This document shows, piece after piece, positions 47,688 to 59,177 of a stretch of 64,000 bases of DNA. The stretch is from Polymyxa betae (taxonomy: Eukaryota > Endomyxa > Phytomyxea > Plasmodiophorida > Plasmodiophoridae). The stretch spans positions 62,001 to 126,000 of the forward strand of contig RBZT01000672.1 in assembly GCA_003693705.1 (NCBI GenBank), in the 5' to 3' direction. Positions within the stretch are counted from its first letter, which is position 1. Each line of letters starts with the position of its first letter. The translations under genes and the position numbers were made by a program. The notes under the pieces are model-generated. The model saw only the letters and a list, made by a program, of their open reading frames with translations. It made no database searches and was not told the DNA's origin.

Positions 47688-49580
47688 TCCGCCAGCTCTT
47701 GCTGATAGCATGCTATTGATGTTTGATTAAACTAGGTTTTTTACGAATTTGCAACAATATGTACAGTAATAAATCTACAGCTACCTATGTGTATTCGTCA
47801 TCAATCAGTAAAGTCGTCTCTTAACCCTTACCGTTCACATCATCTTTCCATGGCCATATGGAAAAAATCCACTAAAGTCGGTTTCTGCTTTACGATTTTG
47901 GACGAGTAGGGCTTGCAGGGCAGCTCGGCCTAAGCGACGTTTTCGACCACGGATCCTATCGAAGAACAACCATGGCTGTATTGTGTTTGTTCTGGCGTCA
48001 CGCATCACAATCAGCAACGAGCTAGCAGCCGGTGTCAACACACAAAATTCTTAGAAGTTAACTGGTGACTGTTCGCCAAAACCCATACGGTTATGAGCTG
48101 TCGGCAGGATCAACACATAGACGAATGACTGCTAGAATTGTGATAGATAAAGTCCATCGAATCCCACTAGCTTGTAAAAAGGCCGAATTCAAAAACTTTT
48201 ATGAACAACGAAATGCTCAATGTCGTCTGTCATTGAAATATTGTGAGATTGACTAAAATAACGTTTTCGCTATCATAATGAAAGGAAGAGCGCGAAGAAG
48301 ACAAAGAGCTGGAGAGATCGCGAAACGCGGCATACACGGGCTGGCTATCATCAACAGCAAACTGTCCATCGCACTGGCGAACGCCCCTAAAGGGCGGACG
48401 ATGCCAGCTTCTTCACGACTCTGCTAGTGCGAGTACATTTCACACTCTGAATCTGAAGAGAACCCGAATGCAGATCAGATAACGAAATCCCGATCCAAGG
48501 TATGATTTCCCAACTGGGGTTTGTGCAGACGTTACAAAACTAGCACTATTTCGAGGGAGATTGAACACCTTTAAAGAATTGCTTGTTATTAAAATCCAGT
48601 TAATATAACACAGGCTTCTACAATGAACGACTTTTGATTGCATGTTTAAATCCGAAGACCCACCCAGATTTTTGCAGTTTTCAAAACCGACCGCCACCGC
48701 CCAATTCTCACAGAGCTGTCTAAGGATGAAGCCGTGGTCGGCCTTATTTACCCAGCACAACACACTTTGGAACGAACTTGCAACACTCATGCAAACTAAG
48801 TCCAACAGAAAATCGAAACAGCAAACCTTACACAAACATTTTTGTGGAAGCTAGTACAGTTTAATCGTGACTACCGGTTGTCACGATCCATCTTTAAGAA
48901 ACATAATAACACCAGCTGATAGGAGTATGATTTTGAACTTCAAATTATTACCGGTTATTCCATTTCCCGATCGCCGATCGATGATCCAATCCGCAAACCG
49001 TCGAGTACGGGACCGATATCTGTGTTGGGTAGGAAAGGAAAATGGTGCACGACCTGATAGCCGATAGGAAAGTGCTTGTTGTAGCCTTTCATTCGTGTTC
49101 CTATTGTATATCAAGTTGTTCCCAAGCTGTCTTCTATTTGTGAATTCTAAGTATGAGCTGCTAATCTGACTTTGCTCTATCTTTCGCAGCAACAGAATAA
49201 ATCTCTGGATGATCTTTGTTACTGGATCAGTATGATCATTAAGAAGCGTACAGCAGCGATTATATTCTTTCATCAAGTGCACCATCTGCAGCTAAGCGGT
49301 CATAGAAACAGCACCGAAAGCCTGCAGGTACCAGCATCGATCAATTTGGTCTCCATAACAACGTGACTACGACCACCTCAATTAGATTTTGCTGTCATTA
49401 ATGTTTACATAGGTTTTGCATTTAAGTTTGGCTGCGTTCATTATAATTTTCTAAACACTGCGATTCTCATCATAGACAATCTTAAAGAAACAAAACCAAA
49501 CCAATCGGATCGTATAAACTGTGTATTAGAACAATGTATAGAACAATAGCGTCATAAAAGCCAACAACACATGTGCCAAT
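47688..49580. other. Weakly coding 1.9-kb stretch
   Basis: No confident gene. A minus-strand frame at 48041-47835 includes WLFFDRIRGRKRRLGR, a very basic stretch that looks coding. A plus-strand ATG frame at 48278-48427 gives a 49-residue basic peptide. On the minus strand, 49285-48881 contains KIIQRFILLLRKIEQ and, after a possible intron, a C-terminal hydrophobic segment, vaguely SNARE-like. None could be joined into a complete gene. The AT-rich tracts at 49.4-49.55 kb hold nothing visible. Confidence 0.3.
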
Positions 49581-50548
49581 TCATTGCCAAGATATGATAT
49601 TACCACTGGAACGACCACCTGTTTATCAGGTTTAATAAACCCCAGTTGAACTATATATGCAGCATCTATATCTGACCTGGAGCATGGTGAACTTTAGTGC
49701 TAGGACGTGATCCTGTTACTGGATCAGCAGTCGTTTTAATCGAAGCTCGAGCTTCTGTCGTTACTGCTGATCCATCCTGCTGGATCGACTCTGTCTGACC
49801 CTGTACAATCCAATCACGATTCCCAAACGAAACCTTGAAGTTCAGTCGACCATACCATGGTGACATAATTTTCGGATTCATCATCTTCAACATTAGAGGG
49901 ACTAAATTCGCCTGCTGGTTCTGCAGAACGGTCCTGAGTATCGGCTAAGCAACAGAGCATTTGAGGTTGGAGCTGCTAACCGAAGCTGGAGCGAGGAAAG
50001 ATGCTTGCCGGCTGGATGGCTTATTAGGCTCTATTGGCAGGTGTTTAATCAATCAAATCGACGATGGCAAATAAGCAGTACCGTCTTGTTGGCCAAGCGA
50101 AATGGATGAGTGTCCTCCAGGGACGTGGAAGATACGGATCGAGGTATGCTGCTCAGGACGGCTCTTCCCAAATGCAAGTGTTTTCGGTTCTATATCGATT
50201 GAGCTAAAACCAAGAGGTGATAGTTTACAGCCGATACCTGGAATCGCCGTTTCTTGGGGCTTCGAAGCATGGTTAGAGGCATTCCCAACTGGAGTGGTTA
50301 ACAATTGTTCCTAAATAGATACATTAGATAACATTCATCTGACTCCATGTGGTAATCACCATCTGGGACGAATTCGAAGGTTTCTTTGGTGTAGCAGACG
50401 GGGACAGATCGAATTCTGTGCCAAACGGGCACTGACTACGTCCACCAGGTGCATGATGAACCTATCATAACTCTTTATTTCTGGCATCCACAATCTGTAT
50501 CTTCTCTACCTTGATACTGGTATGAACCGACCGTGCCTTGCCCGTCAT
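49581..50548 (-). CDS. SPIRAL1/Jupiter-like protein with three PGG motifs
   Basis: Small basic protein built around three copies of a [ST]-S/T-[IT]-[KR]-[VI]-x-H-x-PGG motif: TSIKVHHAPGGRSQ, TSIRIFHVPGGHSSISLG and PSTKVHHAPGGRSS. In plant SPIRAL1 (RPSTKVHAxPGGGSS) and animal Jupiter/HN1 (SSRVLRPPGGGSNFSLG) such motifs mark small microtubule-associated proteins. The first copy is created by joining exon 1 (MTGKARSVHTSIK) to exon 2 over a 48-nt intron (50462-50509). The third is created by joining HHAPG to GRSSGNIISWQ over a 58-nt intron before the stop at 49581-49583. Between motifs are Ser/Thr/Gln-rich linkers and an unknown stretch (WYGRLNFKVSFGNRDWI). A role on microtubules is inferred from motifs only. 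Confidence 0.65.
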
Positions 50549-50898
50549 CTGCTTCTCTGGTTGGGCCTACAAGCAGGCTTGTCAATAAGCGATCGTGGAG
50601 CTAATAATGTTTCAACCTTGAAATGATAGTAATGGGAGTCGCCAAACGCGGAGGTGCCAGCAACAATATAAACAATGTCAAACCAGATTGCAGATTGTAT
50701 GACGGCAAGTGAAGCGAACAGCAAGCGCACACTGTCAAATGCAGGACGAAAAAGCGCCGGTTGGTGCGCGGCACTACGTGGCTATGTCTCATGTGGCACC
50801 ATCGAGATTCAACAATGTCATGATAGATTTCTGTAACTATACTATGCTAGTGTATCAATTATTTCAATTCATAGATATATTAACAGCATTTACAACAT

Positions 50899-53800
50899 TT
50901 ACACGGCACTGTAGTCTAATGTCGTGGAAAATAACGTAGACTGGGAACTGTTAGGATCCTTTGTTGGGCTGACAGTGCGGTTGTTTGGTGTACCAGAGAC
51001 CAGCAGCCGTTCCGTTTCGTAAGATTCAGCAGGTTCTTTGGCGCGATGCTTTGGAGAAGCTGAGTTATACAAAGACGGCGGTCTGTATCTTTCAAGAAAC
51101 AATGACGAAACTACGACTGAGACAGAAGAGAACGCCATTGCTGCTCCGGCAATAGCAGGCGGTAGACTTATTCGGAAGAATGGATAGAAGACTCCAGCAG
51201 CGGCAGGTATTGCCAGAATGTTATATATCAAGGCCCACAATAAGTTTTGCTTGATTCTTGTCAAAGCCACCTATGAAGTTCATCAGATTACGATTTTGTT
51301 GTTGAGTATTGATTAACCTTTGATAGGTCTAAAGCTGTCACCACCTCGGTCAACTTATTCCTTAGTAGCACAATGTCAGCAGATGCCACGGCCACATCTG
51401 CTCCTGTTCCTAATGCTACACCCACATCACTTTGCGCAATCGCTGGACTATCGTTTATCCCATCACCAACGAAGACAACAACATGACCTTGGCGCTACAA
51501 CCATGGAGTCAGTGATGGAACAATAATTATTAGCAGCAATACCTGTAAGCGACTAACCAAATCTTTTTTGCCTGCAGGCCTGATTTCAGAAGCCACATGG
51601 TCATGCGGTATACCAATACGGTCGGCAATCGCTTTAGCCGTTTGCCTATTGTCTCCCGTTACCATCCATATATCGCAACCTGTAAGATTATCAATAAAGC
51701 TTGCTAAGTATTCTACCGACAAACCTTGATTCTTCAGATAATCAACAACAGAGGCTGCTTCTGGTTTGCATGCGTCTGCAAGATTGATGACCGCCACTAA
51801 TCGGTGATGAACGGCGACTAAGACACAGGTGTGTCCAAGAGCAGCAGCTTCTTCGCAATAAGTCGATGCCCATCTATCCAAAGATATCCCATGATCAGCC
51901 AGCCAGGATTGGTTTCCAACAACGACCTGCCCACATGTCATTGTTCGTGACGGCAATAAACAAAATGAACTCGCACATGAATGTTTGCAACTTGCGCTAC
52001 AATTCCGGCGCCTGTTTGAGCCTCAAACATATCAGGCTCGGGAAAACGGGACTCAAATCCAGCTTCATTCCGACACTGTTCAAGAGCATGGGAGTACAGA
52101 GCCTTGCCTTTGTCAATATAAATAAGCAGCAAAAGCAACTTTGAGCGGCTTACCAATCAGATGTTCGCTTTGCATCTCGGCTGAACCGATGAGCCTCCAA
52201 AAGTCATCAACATCCGTATCAGGAATGAAATGAGCTCCGACCACCTGGTCTCAACTTAGAATGTCGGCAAATGGTGACAAAGCAAGGCGGTTACCCTGGG
52301 TGAACCAACAGTCAAAGTACCAGTTTTATCAAAAAGCACCACCGAAGCCTTTCCGGCACGCTCTAAAGGCTGACCGCCTTTGATTAAAATGCCAAGCCGG
52401 GCAGCGACACCAGTTGCGACCATTACAGCTGTTGGGGTTGCCAGACCGAGGGCACAGGGACAGCTGATAACCGTAACCGACACAGCAAACATGAAGGAGA
52501 ACAAAAAGTCGTCCACCCCTTCCAACATATATCAATGAACGCAACGAAAACACTTCAAGTATTACCCAGAGGTAACTTGATGGATTGTGGAACTACTCCA
52601 CTTTTGAGTAGTATGAACCAAAATGCAAAAGTGGACATTGAAGTCACGATAACAGCAGGAACGAATACAGAAGCTAATTTATCAGCTTGGGCTTGAATTG
52701 GCGCTTTGCTTGTCTGGGCTTCTTCAACGAGTGATATTATTGATGACAAGACCTGAAAGATAACATTGATAACACGTAACTAAACAAGAAGCAATAACGA
52801 ACAGTATCAGATCCTGTAGCAGTCGTTCTAACGATCAATTGGTCATCAAGATTGACAGTGGCACCGATAACAGTATCGCCAGCCACTTTCAAAACAGGAA
52901 CGGATTCTCCGGTCACCAAAGATTCATTAATCGTGCTAGATCCAGAAACAACGACCCCATCGGCCGGGAACTTTTCCTATAGCTTGATCAAATGGCAATT
53001 CTCAAACAACATATCGGAAGCTATTTACCCCTCTTAAAACACAGACAAGCTCACCAACTTCAATCATGCTGGTATCAACAACTTCTGATGATATGATAGA
53101 GTTATTTTGGTCAACCTGGATCACAGTAGCAATTTTGGGAGACAACCCCATCAGTTGTAGTAGGGCATTGGACGTCTTCGCTCTGGCGATCATCTCCAGG
53201 TATTTCCCCATTAGAATAAATGTTATCAGGTAGGCTGAAGTCTCAAAGAAAGTGGGAATTTCCTAAAAGCGAGCCATAAGAATCCTTTCATCATTGATTC
53301 TGAGCGCATTCTGACCTGTTTGTGATTATCACCATCACAAACCATGAAAACCAAAGATACTATTGAGTACAGATATGCAGCTGAAGTACCAAGAGCCACC
53401 AACACATCCATATTGGCAGTACCGGCTTTCACGGCCTTGAGAGCGCCACGATAAAACCCAGCACCAATATAGAATTGAACTGGAGTTACGAACGCAGCCA
53501 GCAGCAGGGTTCGAAGTGAACAACCATGTACAAATTGGGACATAGATCGAGACGGCGACATACAAATCAGCAGAACAGGGATGGTTAATAACAACGAAAG
53601 CTTAAACCGAGATAGCCATCTTGCTATGGGAAATCATAAGAGGCGGCCATGCTACCATCACCAAAAATCATGCCTGATTCTTCCTCCTGTCGCGACTCCA
53701 TGGAGATCTTTCGAATGTGTAAATCACTGAGCTGCTCTACAATGTCAACAGCATATCCACATTCACGTATCTATGACAGAATAAGCGGCAATATCGATTC

Positions 53801-54501
53801 CAGAGCAAACAAACTACCTGTTTTAAAATCCATCTAGCTTTTGTGACGTTTTTATCGTACTTGACGGTAACACGACTGATGTCCTCCCCATTCTTGACAT
53901 TCACTTCATTGATGCCGTCCAACGAAAGTAGGGCGTCGACCGCTTTGCGATCACCGAGCGTAATGACAACTGTCTCGGCATCACGCGACTCCTGGGGAGA
54001 TGCCGGGACGGCCCCGAACCCAACAGCTTCGACGGCTTCACAAACCGTCTCTAGTTTTACATTGGGCTCGCAGTACACCTAACAGGCGTTTTTTCAAAGC
54101 TCGTCTAAATAAAACCAAATGAATTTCGTTACCTTGGCAGTATGAGTTGATAAGTTAACAGACGCCCTTACAACACCCGGAATAGAGCGTAAGGAACGTT
54201 CAACGGTCCCTGAACACACAGCACATGTCATCCCGTCGATGTTCAACATCAAGCCTGTCATTGAACGAGGCTCGATGTCCACCGACATCGTCATCGTTGA
54301 AGGTGAAGAGTATGCAGAGGGTTGGCTGCCGAAATGGCTGTTAGATATTTTGTGACCTCTGGGACTGATTGAGGTCAAAGTCAGTCCAGACCTTTCTTCT
54401 GGACACAGGAGTGGTTCGGTTAACCTCTTCTGGCCAGAGTTAAACGGACCAACAAGTTCATCATCGGGAACGGCACGCGACGAAACCCTGAGCCAAGACA
54501 T
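50899..54501 (-). CDS. Copper-transporting P1B-type ATPase (ATP7/CCC2/RAN1)
   Basis: Pumps Cu(I) from cytosol into the Golgi lumen or vesicles. Metal-binding domain 1 has [11 protein letters not shown]; a second ferredoxin-like domain ([17 protein letters not shown]) lacks the CxxC. After the first helices come VTGESVP, the intramembrane CPC in [11 protein letters not shown], the phosphorylation motif DKTGTLT, TGDN and a [14 protein letters not shown]-type hinge. The C-terminus has [17 protein letters not shown] and ends LDYSAV. The nucleotide-binding histidine motif reads SEHLIG where SEHPxG is near-invariant. An apparent frame break near 53.6 kb is resolved by a 38-nt intron, giving [16 protein letters not shown]. 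About a dozen introns in all. Confidence 0.93.
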
Positions 54502-54686
54502 TCGAAAATAAGTACGCGAAATTTGAGAAAAAAAATCTATCCGCGGAAAGATGTGCAGTACCAGAAATGTAATCGATGCCCTGAATTGCTGGAGGAAAAT
54601 AGATATTGATATAGGAGCAATTCCACTTTACAAAACTGGTTTAGTTAAGTTTCACAAATCTAGTTTAGTTAAGTTTATATACAATA

Positions 54687-55838
54687 TCAGCGCTTCGAGA
54701 AATAAGATGTCATACTGGTTTGCACAGATTTCCCTTTGGCAGCGCTCTTTCCTTTGGCCTTGGCAGAGGCATTACTTTTGGGTTTAACAGATTCTGTCTT
54801 CGAAGAAGAGGGTCTGTTATTTGATGTATTTCTCTTCTGATCTGAAACGTCAGTTTTCACCATTTGTACACGGTTTTCAGTCACTATGCATAAATCAGAG
54901 ACCTCACCATCAAACGAAGTCGCTTTACCTAAATATTTATCCTGAACGTAAGTATGATGAACGACTTTCTTGGTTAGAGCCGTTTTTGGAGACGCTGGAG
55001 GAGCCTCATTCTCATCTTTGCCATTATCAACATTCTCGGCTTCATCCGGCTCTGATTCTGCTCGTATTTCTTCATCGTGATCTATTTCCATTGGGCGATC
55101 TTCATCGGATAACTCTGTATCGTCGTCGCTCATCAGGCCAGGCATAGCAACAGGCTTTCTATCCGGGTTCTTGGCTTTTTTAACTGCCACTCCCTTTTTT
55201 GTTTCAGCTTGCTTCATTTCAGTAACCTTGGTTCCGTTCTTCTTTCGTTTCCCATTATTCTGTTTGAAAGACGAATCCTTTGTTTTTTCGGTAGGGCCTT
55301 GTTTGGCAGCTTTGGCCACTTTTTCTTCTTTAGACTCTTCGATTTTCCTCTTTACAACAACCGGCTCCGAGACCTTCTCTGGTGCCTTTTGTCGCCTCTG
55401 AGGGCCACCATTTGGATAGTGGATTGGTGGTTCACGAATCAACATTGGGAGTTCTTGCTCCATTGACATTCTGTACGTAACTAGACATTTCTCGCGATCT
55501 TTTGATTTATCGCTGTTATCTGCATGAACCATACTGTCTGAGGTTGCATGGACTCGTTCAATGCAATACACATAACTGGATAGAATCTTTCCAGACAATG
55601 AAGTCAGATCGTCGAGTCTAATCAATCGAACTTCGAGACGACTGCTGTTCTCAGCGATGAAAGAGACTGCGAGCGTGACGCTCACGGAATCTCGATGGTC
55701 GATAGCGAACTGGGCCAGAGAGCGGCGAGCGCATGATAGAGTGACGGAGGGAGGAGAAAGGTCCAGAAGTGTTGAGATCGAGATGGGTTTCGCCTGCGTT
55801 AAGACGCAATCTTCCAGCAAAGATAAACACGACTCCAT
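54687..55838 (-). CDS. POLD3: DNA polymerase delta subunit 3 (p66/Cdc27)
   Basis: Accessory subunit linking DNA polymerase delta to PCNA. The single exon encodes 383 residues. The N-terminal domain includes VTYRMSMEQELPML-type helices of the Cdc27 fold. It is followed by a long Lys/Glu/Asp-rich disordered region with two acidic blocks (SDDDTELSDEDRPMEID and AESEPDEAENVD). The very C-terminus is a textbook PIP box, QTSMTSYF, followed by SKR. This layout (N-terminal winged-helix part, charged tail, terminal PIP box) is diagnostic for the family although sequence identity is low. Lack of introns is notable. Divergent from Nup62 across about 450 bp. Confidence 0.85.
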   Translation of the reverse strand: MESCLSLLEDCVLTQAKPISISTLLDLSPPSVTLSCARRSLAQFAIDHRDSVSVTLAVSFIAENSSRLEVRLIRLDDLTSLSGKILSSYVYCIERVHATSDSMVHADNSDKSKDREKCLVTYRMSMEQELPMLIREPPIHYPNGGPQRRQKAPEKVSEPVVVKRKIEESKEEKVAKAAKQGPTEKTKDSSFKQNNGKRKKNGTKVTEMKQAETKKGVAVKKAKNPDRKPVAMPGLMSDDDTELSDEDRPMEIDHDEEIRAESEPDEAENVDNGKDENEAPPASPKTALTKKVVHHTYVQDKYLGKATSFDGEVSDLCIVTENRVQMVKTDVSDQKRNTSNNRPSSSKTESVKPKSNASAKAKGKSAAKGKSVQTSMTSYFSKR

Positions 55839-56289
55839 TAATACAGGCGCGTCTTATGAAGTTTGCTTAGAATACTGAATACTGCGTCATCAAATTGATA
55901 TACTGTGCTAGTTTCTGTGATGATGGATTGAGCTCGTTATCCGGTACTGCGAGGCTTGTTATCGTTCTCGGAAAACAGACCATCATAGGAGGGTTTAACA
56001 AGCTTGCTGCATATAGTGCACCTTCCAATGTCAAGAGTCAAGCTAATCCGAATGCGAACCAAGCTTATTGCTCACAGCTTTCACAGAGCGGTGAGATTTT
56101 AGTTTCGAAGTAGATTGCTGTTTACTCAATGTGTACTTTGCATTTTTATTCCATTTGTTACCCGAGAAGACCCTGCAATGAACGATTCTTTGTTCGCGAT
56201 TCCGAGACGAATTTTGCGGAGTGCGTTTTTGTGGAAGTCGTCTTTTGATCGCTGTATTCAGGGGACCGTCTGGGACCTTTACATCGGCC

Positions 56290-58852
56290 ATGACGACGCC
56301 TTCAACATCCAACATTTTTGGAACTCCCCAGTCTGGCACCACAACGTCGCTATTCGGCTCCCAGCCATCAGGGACGACCGGGACCGTGGGGCTGTTCGGG
56401 ACGCCATCGTCAGCTCCTGCGCCAGCGTTTGGCACGCCACAGACTTCCACCACGGCGCCAATGACGTCATCGCTTTTTGGTGGACCACAACCAGCTTCTG
56501 GAACCACTCCCGGTGCGGCAGCGCCGACGGGAGGGCTGTTTGGAGCTTCCTCAACGCCATCCACATTCGGTTCTTCTTCAATGTTCGGCTCGCAACCATC
56601 AGCTACTACGACGACTCCTCCTACAGGGTTCTCATTTGGGGGAGGCTCTACGACAGCTGCCGCTCCAGCTAGTGGATCCACCCCAGCGCCCCCATTTGGG
56701 ACCCCATCAGCGACCCCTGCCCCCCCATTCGGCTCGACTCCCTTATTTGGCTCTTCACAACCCGCAGCTACATCTATCACATCAGCTCCTAGTAGCAATT
56801 TCACTTTTGGTGGAGCTATGGCAACTTCAGCGCCAGCTCCCAGCACCGGGTTCTCATTCGGAGGACCGTCGGCGACCCCAGCGGCACCTACCACCAGCGC
56901 TTCTGCGCCAGCTCCGAGTACTGGTTTCTCATTCGGAGGAGCGGCAACGATCCAGGCGGCGCCTACAGCAAACGCTGCAGCACCAGCTTCTAGCACCGGT
57001 TTCTCATTCGGAGGAGCGCCGGTAACTTCAACGGGACCCTCAACATCGACGACTCCGGCGTTCTCCTTTGGTGGCACGGATGCGTCAAAGGCGCCAGCGC
57101 CTTCATCAGGTTCATTATTCGGGGCCCCTTCAGCTAGCACTACAACGCCAGCTGCACCCTTATTTGTCTCGTTGCAGCCGACAACAACGCCTGCACCCGC
57201 AGCGCCGAGCACCGGCTTATCCTTTGGTGGAACTACGACAGCTACGCCGTCTCTCTCTTTTGGTGCTGCAACTTCAGATGCGTCGAAGTCAGCTGCAGCT
57301 CCGGCTGCCTCGGGCTCCCTTTTTGGGGCTCCATCATCGACAGCGGCACCGTCAGCTCCGTCACTGTTCGGTTCATCGCAGCCATCGGCTACAATGGGAA
57401 CTACGGCTCCAAGCGCAGGTCTCTCTTTTGGAGGCACCACGTCTATCGCAAACTCTGCGCCTGCCAATAGCACAACAACAGCGACGCCAGCATTCGCCTT
57501 CGGATCTACGACAGATGCTTCCAAGTCTACTAGTGGTTTATCTGCTACTACAGCACCTTCTTCAGGCTCATTATTCGGGACTTCCGCAACTGGTACTACG
57601 TCTGCTGCTCCATTGTTTGGTTCTGCTCAACCTGGAGCTGCTGCAGCTCCTTCTGCTGGCTTCTCATTCGGAGGAACATCGACCGCACCCGCCCCGGCAT
57701 CGGCAACGCCGTCTACCTCGCTTGGTGGGTCCACTACTGCTGACGCTACCCAATCCACCAATATTACGACGGATTCTGCAAAGCCTGCTGGTACGTTCAG
57801 CTTTGGAGCGTCAAGTTCGGCTACGACACCTGCTGCTGCGACACCCGCAATTTCATTTGGGGCACCAGCAGCAGGTTCTCCTGCACCTGCGACTGCTGAT
57901 AAGCAGCCCGCCACGACGCCTACCCCTGCAACACCAAGCACAACTGGGTTTTCTTTTGGAACTCCAGCTCAGCCATCCAGTACTACAGGCACAGCACAAA
58001 CTCCAGCTCCATCAGGTAAGCCAGTCATCAGTTATGTTCGCACCAAATAACGCCTTCGTAGGTACTACTCCGGCATCAGCAACCGGGGCTTTGCAACCTG
58101 CAGCGGTTGCACCTCGAACGATTCGGTTTTCGCGGAAAAATGTTAAAGAGATCATCGAAAATTGGAAAGATGAGCTTGAGGTTCGTTTGCCTGTATTTTT
58201 CTTTCTCCATGCTAACTGCTGATAGGAACGTGTGAAATCGTTCACCGAGCAAGCACAAAAAGTGCACAATTGGGATTGCCAGTTGATCGCCAATGGAGAA
58301 AAAATTGCCGCTTTAAAGTCGCAAGTCGGTGAAGTGGATGCCGCTCAGAATCACTTAAAAACCACGTTAGACAAGATAAAAATCGATGAGGATGAGCTTG
58401 AATCCATGGTCACACAACTCGAACGGGAACTTGAGTGTAAGATGACATTATGTGTGCTATATTTCTCGCTGACCCCTTGCAAAGCTGGTATCAAGGCTGA
58501 TGTTAAAGCCAGTGGGCCCGAGCTGAAGCGGGCTGATACTTATGCTGTTGCTGAAAAGCTTTCATGCACACTTTCAAATCTTTCCAGTACTGTTGGAAAC
58601 ACAGTTCAGAGACTTAATGAAGCTTCTGAGCCGCAGGTACGATTTCTTTCTACATTTCGTAGATCTCTGCCCACATTAATATTTCAGGCATTCGGTCAAA
58701 ACCCGAATGAACCCATGGCTGCTATCGTGAAGATTCTGAATATTCACATGTCCACGCTGAAGTACGTCGACCATGAAGTAACGTGCCTTGATCGAAAACT
58801 ACAGCAACTCCAGCGACTGCAACAGAAGGTCGCTCCTGAATACTCTGCATAA
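56290..58852 (+). CDS. NUP62: FG-nucleoporin Nup62 (Nsp1 family)
   Basis: Central-channel nucleoporin. About 580 residues of Ser/Thr/Ala/Pro-rich sequence carry some 25 FG units, mostly FSFGG and LFG(T/S/A). The C-terminal Nsp1 coiled-coil domain follows, starting TIRFSRKNVKEIIENWKDELEER and continuing through HNWDCQLI, VTQLERELE and HMSTLKYVDHEV, ending APEYSA. Four short introns interrupt only the C-terminal part, for example 58016-58060. The start ATG at 56290 (MTTPSTSNIFG) is the first that begins directly in FG-like sequence; an upstream in-frame Met exists but adds unlikely residues. The repeat composition creates long false frames on both strands. Confidence 0.93.
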
Positions 58853-59177
58853 ATTATTATTTGTTCAACTTATCGGATAAAATTTTGCTGCTGCTTCATC
58901 GTTGTGGATCTATAGATACAGACCTTTGCAGATTCCAGAAAGTTCCGATTGATTTCTGTAACCTAAACAGCGTTGAATGCGATATCGTTTATTGATTCAT
59001 TGCTGAAGCATCGTGCATCTTGGTGATTCAACGGGATCGACTCATCATTTGGCGAGATGAGTGACTCAATGTTGCAATTTCGAGTTCACCTTGGATTTCA
59101 TTCGAATCGTCGTTTCATTCCTCTAACGGACGAATTTTTAAGAAATCTTATTTCTTCTTCGAAAAGCAATCGAAATA
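58853..59177. other. Intergenic, no recognised gene
   Basis: 325 bp between Nup62 and the secreted VWD protein, AT-rich, with no convincing frame. It probably contains the Nup62 3' UTR and the promoter of the next gene. Confidence 0.5.

Noticed and set aside
53580-53660. Apparent frameshift in the copper ATPase
   Set aside because: A 38-nt GT-AG intron joins MIF to ARWLSRFK in frame.
56043-57524. 493-codon minus-strand open frame opposite Nup62
   Set aside because: It is the mirror of the Ala/Thr/Ser/Pro FG-repeat codons; composition is a Val/Gly/Ala/Pro repeat with no domain, and the plus strand encodes an unmistakable Nup62.
57068-58222. 384-codon plus-strand frame, Leu/Arg/Gln/His-rich
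   Set aside because: Shifted-frame shadow of the Nup62 repeats; no splice or start support.
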